DNA of 64,000 bases from Alphaproteobacteria bacterium. GTDB lineage: Bacteria > Pseudomonadota > Alphaproteobacteria > Reyranellales > Reyranellaceae. The stretch lies in assembly GCA_016869975.1 (NCBI GenBank), contig VGCZ01000005.1, positions 62,001 to 126,000 of the forward strand, written 5' to 3'. Of this stretch, positions 9,353-17,268 are shown piece by piece. The notes under the pieces were generated by a model. It was not told the origin of the DNA. It was given only the letters and a program-made list of their open reading frames with translations, and ran no database searches. A program made the translations under genes and the position numbers. Every line of letters begins with the position of its first letter. The first letter of the stretch is position 1.

Positions 9353-9357
9353 CCGCA

Positions 9358-10671
9358 TCAGGCCAGGCGTCGTAGACGCGCGGCAAAGAAGCCGTCCATC
9401 CCCGATCGATCGGACCACATCGACGGCAGGGTGCGCAGGTCGCCCTCGGGCGTGATCGCCTCGGCGAGACCCCCGACCTCCGCCGGCGTCAGCGGTACGC
9501 GCTCGACGATGCCGGCGTTCACATGCTCCGTCACGCGCGCGGGCCCTTCCTGCGGCTGCAGAGAGCAGACCGCGTACACCACCAGCCCGCCCGGCCGCAC
9601 CATGGCGATCGCCTGATCGAGCAGCTTCGCCTGCACCGCCACCAGGCGCGCGACATCCGCGTCGCTCTTCAGCCAGGCGATATCGGGATGGCGCCGCATC
9701 GTGCCGGTGGCGCTGCAGGGCGCGTCGAGCAGCACCGCGTCGGGCGGCGAGTCCGGGCGCCATGTCGCGCCGTCGGCTGCCACCAACGTGGCGGTCAGGC
9801 CGACGCGCCCGAGATTCTCCGCCACGCGCTTGAGCCGCTTGGCCGATAGATCGACCGCGATGACGCGCGCGCCGGCGGCGGCAAGCTGCAAGGTCTTGCC
9901 GCCCGGCGCGGCGCAGAGATCGACGACTTGGCGGCCGGCCACATCGCCCAGCAGACGCGCGGGCAGGGCGGCGGCGGCGTCCTGCACCCACCACGCGCCC
10001 TCGGCGTAGCCTGGCAGCTCTTCGATCCGGCCGCCGGCGGCGCGACGCAGCGTGCCTGTTGGCAGAAGCTCGGCCTGGAGGCGCTCGGCCCACAGGGCGG
10101 GCTCGGCCTTGGGCGTGATGTCGAGCGGCGCCTCGAGGAGATGCGCCGCGGCGATCGCGCGCGTGGCCGACTCGCCATAGGTGGCGATCCAGGAGTCCCA
10201 GAGCCAGGCCGGGCAGTTGAGCCGTGGACGATCGGTGCCCGCCCAAAGGCCATCGCCTTCCTGCGCGACCCGGCGCAGAACGGCGTTGACCAGTCCCTTG
10301 TAGGCGCCGCTCTCCAAGGTCGCGGCGAGGCTGACGGCGGTGTCGACGGCTGCGTGCGCCGGCGTGCCGAGGAAGGCAAGCTGGGCCACCGCCAGGCGCA
10401 GCACGCCGCGCACGAGATGGGCGCGCGGTGCCAGCGGCTTTTCCATCAGACGGCCCAGCGCCGCATCGATCTCGCCCAGCCGGCGCAAGGTCGTGGCCAC
10501 CAGCAGGCGCACGAAAGCGCGGTCGCGCGGCGCCAGGCGCAGGAAGTCGCCATGCGCCGTCAGCGTGTCGTCGAGCGGCTGACGCGCGCGCAGCACGCGG
10601 TCGAGTACCGAAAGCGCCACGCGGCGTGCGGCCAGTGGATCGTCGGTGGGGGCCGTCCGCGGTTCGCTCAT
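9358..10671 (-). CDS. rsmB: 16S rRNA m5C967 methyltransferase RsmB
   Basis: This SAM-dependent enzyme makes 5-methylcytosine at position 967 of 16S rRNA. It has 437 residues. A NusB-like RNA-binding domain occupies about residues 20-160. The Rossmann methyltransferase domain carries the SAM motif DLCAAPGGKT, the DAPCSATGTMRRHPD motif and the catalytic-cysteine motif YAVCSLQPQE. The ATG at 10671 (MSEPRTAPTDDPLAARR) was chosen over a frame start at 10740, which lies in the opposite gene's start region. It is divergent from the ABC transporter, with 67 bases between. Confidence 0.93.
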   Translation of the reverse strand: MSEPRTAPTDDPLAARRVALSVLDRVLRARQPLDDTLTAHGDFLRLAPRDRAFVRLLVATTLRRLGEIDAALGRLMEKPLAPRAHLVRGVLRLAVAQLAFLGTPAHAAVDTAVSLAATLESGAYKGLVNAVLRRVAQEGDGLWAGTDRPRLNCPAWLWDSWIATYGESATRAIAAAHLLEAPLDITPKAEPALWAERLQAELLPTGTLRRAAGGRIEELPGYAEGAWWVQDAAAALPARLLGDVAGRQVVDLCAAPGGKTLQLAAAGARVIAVDLSAKRLKRVAENLGRVGLTATLVAADGATWRPDSPPDAVLLDAPCSATGTMRRHPDIAWLKSDADVARLVAVQAKLLDQAIAMVRPGGLVVYAVCSLQPQEGPARVTEHVNAGIVERVPLTPAEVGGLAEAITPEGDLRTLPSMWSDRSGMDGFFAARLRRLA

Positions 10672-10738
10672 CGGCGCGGGTCTTAGTACGTGCGCGCGCC
10701 GTGGGCTACAGTGATCCTCCCGTATCCGGAGCCCCGGC

Positions 10739-12466
10739 ATGAAGCGAACCAGAGAATTCCTGCGCGACCTGATCTTTCTGGCGCGACCTTACTTCACGTC
10801 TGAGGAGCGCTGGTCGGCGCTGGGCATGCTGACGCTCGTATTCGGATTGACGTTGGTGCTGGTCTGGCTGGAAGTGGTTTTCAACAGCTGGTATGGCCGC
10901 TTCTACAATGCGCTCGAGACCAAGAACGAAGTCGAGTTCTTCCGGGAGTTGAAGGGCTTCACGGTCATCGCGTTCGGCTTTATCGCCGTTTCGGCGCTTG
11001 AGGCCTTGGCGCAGCTCGGGCTGCAGTTGCGCTGGCGCCGATGGATGACCCGGCGATATCTGGCGCGCTGGTTCACGCATCGTGCCTACTATCAGATCGA
11101 GCTGGAACGCAGCGCCGACAACCCCGACCAGCGCATCGCCGAGGACATCCGCCAGTTCATCGAGTCTTCGATCTCGCTGACGCTGGGGTTGCTCAGCGCC
11201 ATCGTCACCTTCGTCACTTTCGTGGCGTTGCTGTGGGGCCTGTCGGGCCCGTTGACGTTCGCTCTGGGTGACGGTCCCATCACCATTCCCGGGTACATGG
11301 TGTGGGTCGCGCTGATCTATTCCGTCGTCGGCACGGTTCTCGCCCATGTCGTCGGCCGACGGCTGATTCCCCTGACCTTCCAGAAGGAGAAGGTGGAGGC
11401 CGACTTCCGCTTCGATCTCGTGCGCGCGCGCGAGAACGCCGAGGCGATCGCCCTGTATGGCGGCGAGCGGCACGAAGCGCCGGCGCTGCGCGACCGGTTC
11501 CAGCGGGTGCTGGACATCTGGTGGTCGCTGATCAAGGTCCGGGTCCAGTTGGCGACCTACTCGATCAGCTATTCCCAGATCGCCATTATTTTTCCCTTCG
11601 TCGTCGCCGGCCCGCGCTACCTGGCCGGCGCGATCACGCTGGGCACGCTGATGCAGATCAGTTCCGCTTTCGGCAAGGTGCAGAGTTCGTTGTCGTTCTT
11701 CGTCAGCTACTATCGCAGCCTCGCAGAATGGCGCGCGGTGATGCATCGCCTGCGTGGCTTCGACGACGCGGTCGCGGCGGCGGAGGCTCGCGAGGGCGGA
11801 CCCGAGATGCGGCGCGACGCGGCGTCGACCGTCGCGATCGACAAGCTCACCTTGGCGCTGCCCGACGGTCGCAAGCTGGTGGAGGGCGTGTCGTTGTCGT
11901 TCGAGCCCGGCGCGCGGACCCTGGTGATGGGGCCATCGGGCTCGGGCAAGAGCACCTTGTTCCGCGCCTTGGCGGGCATCTGGCCGTTCGGGGAGGGCCG
12001 CGTGCACATTCCCACGGGTGCCCGCACGCTCTTCCTGCCGCAGAAGCCCTACCTGCCGATCGCCTCGCTGCGCGATGCGGTGCGCTATCCCGATCCCGCC
12101 AACAACGCCGGCGACGACACGTTGCGTGAAGCGCTGCGTGCGGTGCGGCTGGGCCATCTGGAGGATCGCCTCGACGAGGTGGCTCATTGGGGTCAGCGCC
12201 TGTCGCCGGGCGAGCAGCAGCGCCTCGCGATCGCGCGGGCGCTGCTCTACAAGCCGGATTGGCTGTTCCTCGATGAGGCCACCGCCTCGGTCGACGAGGA
12301 GATCGAACGCCACCTCTACGGTCTTCTGCGGGAGCGCCTGCCGAACACCACCATCATCTCAATCGCCCATCGCCCCTCGTTGCGGCAATGGCACGAGAAG
12401 ATTCTGGCCGTGGGCAGGGACGCCGCGGGCAGGGGGACGATCGCACCAGCCGCCGCGCCGGCGTGA
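10739..12466 (+). CDS. SbmA/BacA-like fused ABC transporter (YddA type)
   Basis: This inner-membrane half-transporter of 575 residues has its membrane and ATPase domains in one chain. The SbmA/BacA-like membrane part runs to about residue 340, with signature tracts LEVVFNSWYGRFYNALE and SADNPDQRIAEDIR. The ATPase has Walker A GPSGSGKST near 398-406, the signature-like LSPGEQQRLAIARA near 489 and Walker B WLFLDEA near 509. Relatives move peptides, vitamin B12, bleomycin-type drugs or very-long-chain acyl groups. The cargo here is unknown. A perfect hairpin terminator follows at 12486. Confidence 0.88.
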   Translation: MKRTREFLRDLIFLARPYFTSEERWSALGMLTLVFGLTLVLVWLEVVFNSWYGRFYNALETKNEVEFFRELKGFTVIAFGFIAVSALEALAQLGLQLRWRRWMTRRYLARWFTHRAYYQIELERSADNPDQRIAEDIRQFIESSISLTLGLLSAIVTFVTFVALLWGLSGPLTFALGDGPITIPGYMVWVALIYSVVGTVLAHVVGRRLIPLTFQKEKVEADFRFDLVRARENAEAIALYGGERHEAPALRDRFQRVLDIWWSLIKVRVQLATYSISYSQIAIIFPFVVAGPRYLAGAITLGTLMQISSAFGKVQSSLSFFVSYYRSLAEWRAVMHRLRGFDDAVAAAEAREGGPEMRRDAASTVAIDKLTLALPDGRKLVEGVSLSFEPGARTLVMGPSGSGKSTLFRALAGIWPFGEGRVHIPTGARTLFLPQKPYLPIASLRDAVRYPDPANNAGDDTLREALRAVRLGHLEDRLDEVAHWGQRLSPGEQQRLAIARALLYKPDWLFLDEATASVDEEIERHLYGLLRERLPNTTIISIAHRPSLRQWHEKILAVGRDAAGRGTIAPAAAPA

Positions 12467-12485
12467 CCGGTTCGTCCAAATGACC

Positions 12486-12515
12486 GCGGCGCCGGATTCT
12501 CTCCGGCGCCGCTTT
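12486..12515. terminator. Hairpin terminator between ABC transporter and htpX
   Basis: An 11-base perfect stem (GCGGCGCCGGA and complement) closes the loop TTCTC and is followed by TTT on the plus strand. It lies between the convergent ABC transporter and htpX genes and should end the rightward transcript. Confidence 0.75.
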
Positions 12516-12538
12516 CCGCTCAATGGCGTGTTGGTGGC

Positions 12539-13474
12539 TTAACCCCAGGGGCCGCGCGGACGGGGCTGCCGCGCGCCCCAGGGCGAGGACGACGCGGCCG
12601 ACGCGTAGCCGCCGGATACCGGGCCGTGGCTGCGCGCCATCGCCTCCAGGCGCGCGATGCGGTCCTCCATCGCGGGGTGCGTCGAGAACAGGCTGCGCAG
12701 GCCGCCACCCGACAACGGGTTGGCGATGTACATGTGCGCCGTCGCCGGGTTGCGCTCGGCCTGATAGTTCGGCACGCCGCCGCGCACATTGTTCTCGATG
12801 CGCGCCAGCGCCGATGCGAGCCACAGCGGGTTGCCGCAAATCTCCGCGCCCAGCCGGTCTGCCTCGTACTCGCGGCTGCGGCTGATGCCCATCTGGACCA
12901 GGGTGGCGCCCAGCGGAGCCAGGATCATCAGCGCGATCGCCGCGAGCGGATTGGGCCGATCCTCGGAGCGGCCGCCGAACATGCCCGAGAACATGAACAG
13001 GCTGCCCAGCATGCCGATGGCGCCGGAGATGGTGGCGGCGATCGACATGGTCAGCATGTCGCGATGCTTCACGTGCGCGAGCTCGTGCGCCATCACCCCG
13101 GCGACTTCCTCGCGGCTCAGCTGGTTCAGAAGGCCGGTGGTCGCCGCGACGGCGGCGTTGTCGGGGTTGCGGCCGGTGGCGAAGGCGTTGGGCTGATCGC
13201 TCTCGATTATGTAGACGCGCGGCATCGGCAGCTGGGCGCGCTGCGCGAGCTGGGCGACGATGCCGTGGAAGTCCGGCGCGTCGTGCGCCGATACCTCGCG
13301 CGCGCCACTCATCGACAGGACCATCTTGTCGCTGAACCAGTAGGCGAAGAGGTTCATGCCCGCGGCCATGACCAGGGCGATGATCATGCCCTGCTGTCCA
13401 CCCAGCACGTGACCGACGACCAGGAACAGCGCGGTCAGCGCCGCCAGCAGCAGGCCGGTCCGGAAAAAATTCAT
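12539..13474 (-). CDS. htpX: Membrane zinc metalloprotease HtpX
   Basis: HtpX is an inner-membrane stress protease (M48 family) that degrades damaged membrane proteins. It has 311 residues. Two N-terminal helices span about residues 6-50, HELAH is near 129-133, and another hydrophobic pair follows ([20 protein letters not shown]). The third zinc ligand is in [12 protein letters not shown]. The C-terminal tail is rich in Ser, Pro and Gly. The ATG at 13474 has GGAGGA just upstream. A GTG four codons earlier overlaps that site. It is divergent from the DUF1674 gene. Confidence 0.94.
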   Translation of the reverse strand: MNFFRTGLLLAALTALFLVVGHVLGGQQGMIIALVMAAGMNLFAYWFSDKMVLSMSGAREVSAHDAPDFHGIVAQLAQRAQLPMPRVYIIESDQPNAFATGRNPDNAAVAATTGLLNQLSREEVAGVMAHELAHVKHRDMLTMSIAATISGAIGMLGSLFMFSGMFGGRSEDRPNPLAAIALMILAPLGATLVQMGISRSREYEADRLGAEICGNPLWLASALARIENNVRGGVPNYQAERNPATAHMYIANPLSGGGLRSLFSTHPAMEDRIARLEAMARSHGPVSGGYASAASSSPWGARQPRPRGPWG

Positions 13475-13587
13475 CGAGTCCTCCACGCGCGCGCCGAGGA
13501 GCCGTCGCGCGACGCCTGAGAGATAAGGGCCGTCGTCAGCGGGTCAAGGACTTGCCCCCGCGACCAGCGGGGCCATATTGCTGACTC

Positions 13588-13815
13588 ATGAACGCTTCGG
13601 ACGATACAAAACCCGCCAACGAGCCCGCGGCGACGCCGTTCGTGGAGCATCGCGTCGAAAACGCGAAGCCGAAGCCGGCCGCCGGTTCGGAAGATGGCGC
13701 GAAGAAAACGCCGACAGCGACGTCGGTGAAGGTTCGCGAGATCGGCGGCCCGCCGGGCCCCGAGCCGACGCGCTACGGCGATTGGCAGTTCAACGGCAAG
13801 GTCACCGACTTCTAG
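13588..13815 (+). CDS. DUF1674 protein, SDHAF4-like succinate dehydrogenase assembly factor
   Basis: This is a 75-residue soluble protein. The disordered N-terminal half leads into the family signature EIGGPPGPEPTRYGDWQFNG and ends KVTDF. Its mitochondrial relative SDHAF4/Sdh8 binds flavinylated SdhA and assists complex II assembly, and the same role is inferred here. The gene is divergent from htpX (114 bases between starts). No clear Shine-Dalgarno is seen. A structured RNA or 3' UTR with a strong terminator lies about 170-260 bases downstream. Confidence 0.88.
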   Translation: MNASDDTKPANEPAATPFVEHRVENAKPKPAAGSEDGAKKTPTATSVKVREIGGPPGPEPTRYGDWQFNGKVTDF

Positions 13816-13886
13816 GCCGTTGGTGGCGATCATCGACGTTTGGTCTCTGGAGTGCCCCGCAATCTCCTGATTCGGCGGCTGGAATC

Positions 13887-13920
13887 TCACACTCACGTCG
13901 GTGTGACCAAAATATCACAG
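13887..13920. promoter_or_regulatory. Nested inverted repeats, possible operator
   Basis: TCACAC and GTGTGA face each other across eight bases, and the second arm is reused in TGTGA-N8-TCACA (within GTGTGACCAAAATATCACAG). The spacing is two bases longer than a CRP/FNR-type site. It lies just upstream of the putative small RNA, where an operator would make sense. I see no convincing -35/-10 pair beside it. Confidence 0.3.
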
Positions 13921-13969
13921 AAACGCCCCATTTGGGCCTAGCACCGGCCACCCAGGGTTCCTATCTCCC

Positions 13970-14075
13970 TCGTGTATCTCCCCCGAACGTGGTTCCCCCA
14001 AGCCACGTTCTAGCCTCGCAAGAGGCTTTGGCCGTCGTTCCAACTCCCCCCGGAACGGCGGCCTTCTTTTTTTTG
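13970..14075 (+). ncRNA. Putative three-hairpin small RNA with C-rich loops
   Basis: Three stem-loops follow one another. The first pairs GAACGTGG (13985-13992) with CCACGTTC (14003-14010) around a loop containing TTCCCCCA. The second pairs GCCTC with GAGGC (14013-14026) around GCAA. The third is a 12-base stem (14030-14041 with 14052-14063, one G-U pair) around AACTCCCCCC, followed by a run of T. The last is a textbook intrinsic terminator. C-rich loops that could pair with Shine-Dalgarno sequences are typical of several alphaproteobacterial small-RNA families (for example alpha-r14 type). The 5' end is a guess. It may instead be the 3' UTR of the DUF1674 gene. Confidence 0.5.
14030..14075 (+). 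terminator. Strong intrinsic terminator
   Basis: A 12-base stem with one G-U pair closes a ten-base C-rich loop and is followed by TTCTTTTTTTT on the plus strand. It ends the putative small RNA or the DUF1674 transcript and faces the end of dnaA. Confidence 0.88.
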
Positions 14076-14087
14076 TCCGTACTCACT

Positions 14088-14157
14088 CGTCCTGAGCGCA
14101 GCGAGGGATCTGCAGCGAGCGGGCACTCATTCCGAGGAGATCCTTCGCTGCGCTACA
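14088..14157. repeat. Dispersed palindromic repeat, family B copy 2
   Basis: AGCGCAGCGAGGGATC (14095-14110) and GATCCTTCGCTGCGCT (14139-14154) form a 16-base inverted repeat with one mismatch. The outer part CGTCCTGAGCG matches the copy near 977. It sits just past the dnaA stop and would fold in the dnaA 3' UTR. Confidence 0.6.
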
Positions 14158-14197
14158 GGGGCCGCGGACGGCCCCTGCGGATGACGGGGTGTACAGA

Positions 14198-15670
14198 TCA
14201 GCCCTGCAGCATGCGCTTCAGCAGCTCGACGTCCTCGTTGATCGTGTTGTCGCTGCCGCGCAGCTCCTCGATCTTCCTGACCGCATGCATCACGGTGGTG
14301 TGGTCGCGGTTGCCGAACTTGCGGCCGATCGAGGGAAGGCTGGCCTGCGTGAGGTGCTTGGCGAGATACATCGCCACTTGGCGTGGCCGCGCGACCGAAC
14401 GCGAACGCCTGGGCGAATGCATCTCCGCGACCTTGATGTTGTAGTGCTGCGAGACGCGCAGCTGGATCTCCTCGATCGTCACGCGCCGGTCGGCGGCGCG
14501 CAGCACGTCGTGCAGCACTTCCTGCGCCGTCTCCAGCGTGGTGTCGCGCCCGACCAGCGTGGCGTGCGCGATGACGCGGTTCAACGCGCCTTCGAGCTCG
14601 CGCACGTTGGTGGCGATCTTGTGCGCGAGGAACTCCAGCACGCGTTCGGGGACACGCACGCCGGCCTGCTCGACCTTGCTCTGCAGGATGCCCAGGCGCA
14701 GCTCGTAGGTCGTGGCGTGGATGTCGGCGACCAAGCCGTGCGAGAGGCGCGAGCGTACCCGCTCCTCAAGGCCCTCGAGCTCCTGCGGCGACTTGTCGGA
14801 CGACAGCACGATCTGGCGGTTCTGGTCGACCAACGCGTTGAAGGTATGGAAGAACTCCTCCTGGCTGGTGTCCTTGCCGCAAATGAACTGCACGTCGTCG
14901 ATCATCAGCACATCGACGCCGCGAAACTGCTCCTTGAAGCCCTGCGTGCTCTTGGTCCGGAGCGCCTGGATGAAGCGGTTCACGAAGGTCTCGGCCGAGA
15001 GGTAGAGCACGCGGCGCTGCTGGTCGCGCCCGCGCACGGCGCTCCAGATCGCGTGCATCAGATGCGTCTTGCCCAGGCCGACGCCGCCATAGAGAAACAG
15101 CGGGTTGAAGGTCGGCGCGTCGGTCTCGGCCACGCGCCGCGCCGCGGCGTAGGCGAACTCGTTGGGCTTGCCGACGACGAAACTGTCGAAGGAAAAGCGC
15201 GGATCGGGCTGGCCGACCAGATCGTCGTAGACACGCTCCGCCGAACGCGACACCGGTGGACCGGTGCGCGGCATGGGTAACGAGGCGGGATGGCCATTGG
15301 CCGCCGCCGGCAGCGGACCCGGCTCGACCGAGGGGGCGTCGGCCAATTCGGGTCCCTTGCGTCCGGCCGATGCGGCCGGTTGCACGATGATCTCGACGAC
15401 GCGCAACTCCGGGTTCTCTTTGGTCCACAGCGACTGGATGCGATCAAGGTAGTGACCAACGACCCAGTCGCGCATGAATCGCGTCGGTGTCGCCAGCCTC
15501 AGCCGGCCGTCGCGGACTTCACTGAGCCGCAAAGGCTCGAGCCACGTCTTGTAGGCCTTCTCGCTGACATCCTGCTGCAGACGCTCCTGCACCCGCTTCC
15601 ACTGCGCATCAAACGTCCCCCTGGAACGGTCGCCCATGCCTAACCCCGTCGCTTGGCCGTTTTCCGGCAT
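14198..15670 (-). CDS. dnaA: Chromosomal replication initiator DnaA
   Basis: DnaA binds 9-base boxes at oriC and unwinds the origin. It has 490 residues. Domain I is at about 20-90 (WKRVQERLQQDV). A variable linker runs to about 145. The AAA+ domain has Walker A GGVGLGKTH near 194-202 and Walker B MIDDVQF near 253-259. The C-terminal box-binding domain carries PRQVAMYLAKHLT and NRDHTTVMHA near 453. The ATG at 15670 has GAGGAA eight bases upstream. A rhodanese gene lies 72 bases upstream on the same strand, an unusual insertion between dnaA and rpsT. Confidence 0.98.
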   Translation of the reverse strand: MPENGQATGLGMGDRSRGTFDAQWKRVQERLQQDVSEKAYKTWLEPLRLSEVRDGRLRLATPTRFMRDWVVGHYLDRIQSLWTKENPELRVVEIIVQPAASAGRKGPELADAPSVEPGPLPAAANGHPASLPMPRTGPPVSRSAERVYDDLVGQPDPRFSFDSFVVGKPNEFAYAAARRVAETDAPTFNPLFLYGGVGLGKTHLMHAIWSAVRGRDQQRRVLYLSAETFVNRFIQALRTKSTQGFKEQFRGVDVLMIDDVQFICGKDTSQEEFFHTFNALVDQNRQIVLSSDKSPQELEGLEERVRSRLSHGLVADIHATTYELRLGILQSKVEQAGVRVPERVLEFLAHKIATNVRELEGALNRVIAHATLVGRDTTLETAQEVLHDVLRAADRRVTIEEIQLRVSQHYNIKVAEMHSPRRSRSVARPRQVAMYLAKHLTQASLPSIGRKFGNRDHTTVMHAVRKIEELRGSDNTINEDVELLKRMLQG

Positions 15671-15742
15671 ATCTTCGATTCCTCGCTACCGAACTCAGGA
15701 ACTACGTCACTCGACCTAATCTACCCCTTGCGCCGACCTCCT

Positions 15743-16210
15743 TTATCTCTGTCGCCATGGCAGACCATCGCTCTTCCATCCGGCGACGCCACCGCGTCGC
15801 CCCGAGGGATCGAGCGGCCCTTCGAATCCGTTGGCGACGTTGAAGCTGTTGGCGTAGCCCGATGCGGTCATGATGGCGGCGGCGGCGGCCGAACGCGCGC
15901 CGCTGCGGCAGATCATCAGGATGGGCGCGTCATGCCGGCCACCGAGGCGCTGGTCGAGCTTGCCGGCGAAATCCGGGTCGACCTTCATCGCCGGAAAGGC
16001 CTGCCACTCGATCTCGACCAGTTGCTTGCCGACGGACGACAGATCGGGGAAGCCGACGAAGTTCCACTCGGCCGCGGTGCGCACGTCGACCAGGATGGCG
16101 TCAGGTAGCTCGCTCAGCATCCGCCACGCGGTGCGCGGCGAAACATCGCCCGCGTAGCCTGTGGCGGGTGCGATGCCGTAACGGCTTGCGAGATCCTTGA
16201 CGTCAGGCAT
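15743..16210 (-). CDS. Rhodanese-like sulfurtransferase
   Basis: This is a single-domain rhodanese of 155 residues. The active-site loop CRSGARS starts at Cys101, and the usual substrate-domain features ILVDVRTAAEWNFVG and NVANGFEGPLD are present. Such proteins carry persulfide sulfur for tRNA thiolation, cyanide detoxification or Fe-S chemistry. Which role applies here is unknown. It reads toward dnaA with a 72-base gap and could share its transcript. A long gap lies upstream. Confidence 0.88.
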   Translation of the reverse strand: MPDVKDLASRYGIAPATGYAGDVSPRTAWRMLSELPDAILVDVRTAAEWNFVGFPDLSSVGKQLVEIEWQAFPAMKVDPDFAGKLDQRLGGRHDAPILMICRSGARSAAAAAIMTASGYANSFNVANGFEGPLDPSGRRGGVAGWKSDGLPWRQR

Positions 16211-16779
16211 CCGCTCCCACCTGCTCCATCATCATCCTGCGTGGAGCGGTGTCGCGGATCGGTAGCGGCTCGCGAAAGGCGGAACACTCGTGCGTACGAT
16301 CGACACAGCGGAGCGACAAAGCTCCATGACGATACGTCGGCCCGACTGTCCTCCGGTCTTAGGCTTGCGCTTGTTGTTTCGACGGTGTTCCGTCGATCCG
16401 ATCCGTCAGGCCATACCCCACGCATCGCCTGCGAACGAAATCGACACTAGCGACGGCATCGGGATGCCGCAACGACTTCGCGACGGCGGCGATGTGTTTT
16501 TTTTGGCACGCGCGACCATGGTCGCGGTTGACATCAGCGCCTCGACGGAGTCGCCGAACGTAGTTCGTGTCGGACGAACGTGATCGCTTCCAACATCTTG
16601 CGCGCGTCGCGCGCGCGACAAACAAATTGAGCGATCAGGGCTCACGTCGTCGTCACGAACAGGGGCGAGTGGATGATGTGTGGATAGTCCTGCGCTTGAA
16701 CATTATGCGGCGCGCCGAAAAAGAAAACGCCGCTTCGTCGAAGCGGCGTCGGTGTCTCGCTAGAGCGCTGACCGCTCGC
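16211..16779. other. Gap between rpsT and rhodanese/dnaA
   Basis: This 569-base stretch has no convincing gene; its ORFs overlap each other and have ordinary shadow composition. It should hold the promoter for rhodanese and dnaA. Visible items are an eight-T run near 16498, a DnaA-box-like TGTGGATAG (16679-16687, one mismatch) and the rpsT terminator at its right end. It is not strikingly AT-rich, so it looks weaker as an origin than the gap at 36.8 kb. Confidence 0.5.
16715..16749 (-). terminator. Intrinsic terminator of rpsT
   Basis: On the reverse strand a nine-base stem, ACGCCGCTT with AAGCGGCGT, closes a five-base loop and is followed by TTTCTTTTT. It begins about 30 bases past the rpsT stop. 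Confidence 0.88.
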
Positions 16780-17052
16780 TCATGCGGGCGCGCCGACCGC
16801 GTTCACGCGCTTGGCGAGTCGCGATGTCTTGCGCGCCACCGTGTTGCGATGGGCGACGCCCTTCGACACACCGCGCGCCATCTCGGCCTCGGCGACGCGC
16901 ATCGCCGCTTCGGCCGTCGCCTTGTCGCCGCTGGCGATCGCTTCCTCGACCTTGCGCACGAAAGTGCGGATGCGCGCCTTGCGCGACTGGTTGACGGCCG
17001 TGCGGCGCTCGGTCTGGCGCGCGCGCTTCTCGGCGGATTTGTGATTGGCCAT
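16780..17052 (-). CDS. rpsT: 30S ribosomal protein S20
   Basis: S20 binds 16S rRNA helices early in small-subunit assembly. It has 90 residues, is strongly basic, and starts with the typical [20 protein letters not shown]. The helical tail [20 protein letters not shown] is intact. The ATG at 17052 was chosen from homology; a longer frame to 17202 runs through the promoter. A sigma-70-like promoter at 17114-17142 and a terminator at 16715-16749 make it a monocistronic unit. Confidence 0.97.
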   Translation of the reverse strand: MANHKSAEKRARQTERRTAVNQSRKARIRTFVRKVEEAIASGDKATAEAAMRVAEAEMARGVSKGVAHRNTVARKTSRLAKRVNAVGAPA

Positions 17053-17113
17053 GCTGGTTCCATCCGGCGGGCGGCGCCCGCATGAAAGTCTGGGTCGTTT
17101 GACGAAAGCGCGG

Positions 17114-17142
17114 CTTATAACGATGGCCAACAGGGGCGTCAA
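17114..17142 (-). promoter_or_regulatory. Sigma-70 promoter of rpsT
   Basis: On the reverse strand TTGACG (17142-17137) and TATAAG (17119-17114) are separated by exactly 17 bases. Transcription would start near 17107, giving a 5' leader of about 55 bases before the rpsT ATG. Confidence 0.8.
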
Positions 17143-17196
17143 GGGACCGGAAAAAGGCCCCGAACCCCCTGATCTGGGCCGATTTATCCGCTCCTG

Positions 17197-17265
17197 CGTC
17201 ATTCCGAGCGGCGTGAGGAACTCAGGCGGTCGACCGTGAATCCTCGTGTCGCTCGAAACGACAGG
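17197..17265. repeat. Dispersed palindromic repeat, family B copy 3
   Basis: CGTCATTCCGAGCG is followed by an imperfect inverted repeat (17205-17219 with 17240-17254, both built on CGAGCG and GAGGA). It resembles the CTCATTCCGAGGAGATCC part of the copy near 14125. It sits just past the echA stop. Confidence 0.45.
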
Positions 17266-17268
17266 GCG

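Larger units (their letters stand above)
8693..9357. other. Non-coding gap upstream of hisB
   Basis: About 665 bases lie between hisB and rsmB, both read leftward. No frame gives a convincing protein. The hisB-proximal half is GC-rich and holds an inverted repeat at 8781-8816. The half from about 9100 to 9350 is clearly AT-richer than the flanks, with a weak stem (CCGAGCC, 9144-9150 with 9161-9167). A 71-codon reverse ORF (9062-9277) is possible but unsupported. The gap must hold the hisB promoter. I see no tRNA or insertion sequence. Confidence 0.5.

Noticed and set aside
13887-13916. TGTGA-N8-TCACA considered as a CRP/FNR site.
   Set aside because: The spacer is two bases longer than in the known consensus. 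It is kept only as an unnamed inverted repeat.
16406-16645. Reverse-strand ORF of 79 codons between rpsT and rhodanese.
   Set aside because: Several unrelated frames are open in the same place, and none has a ribosome-binding site or family match.
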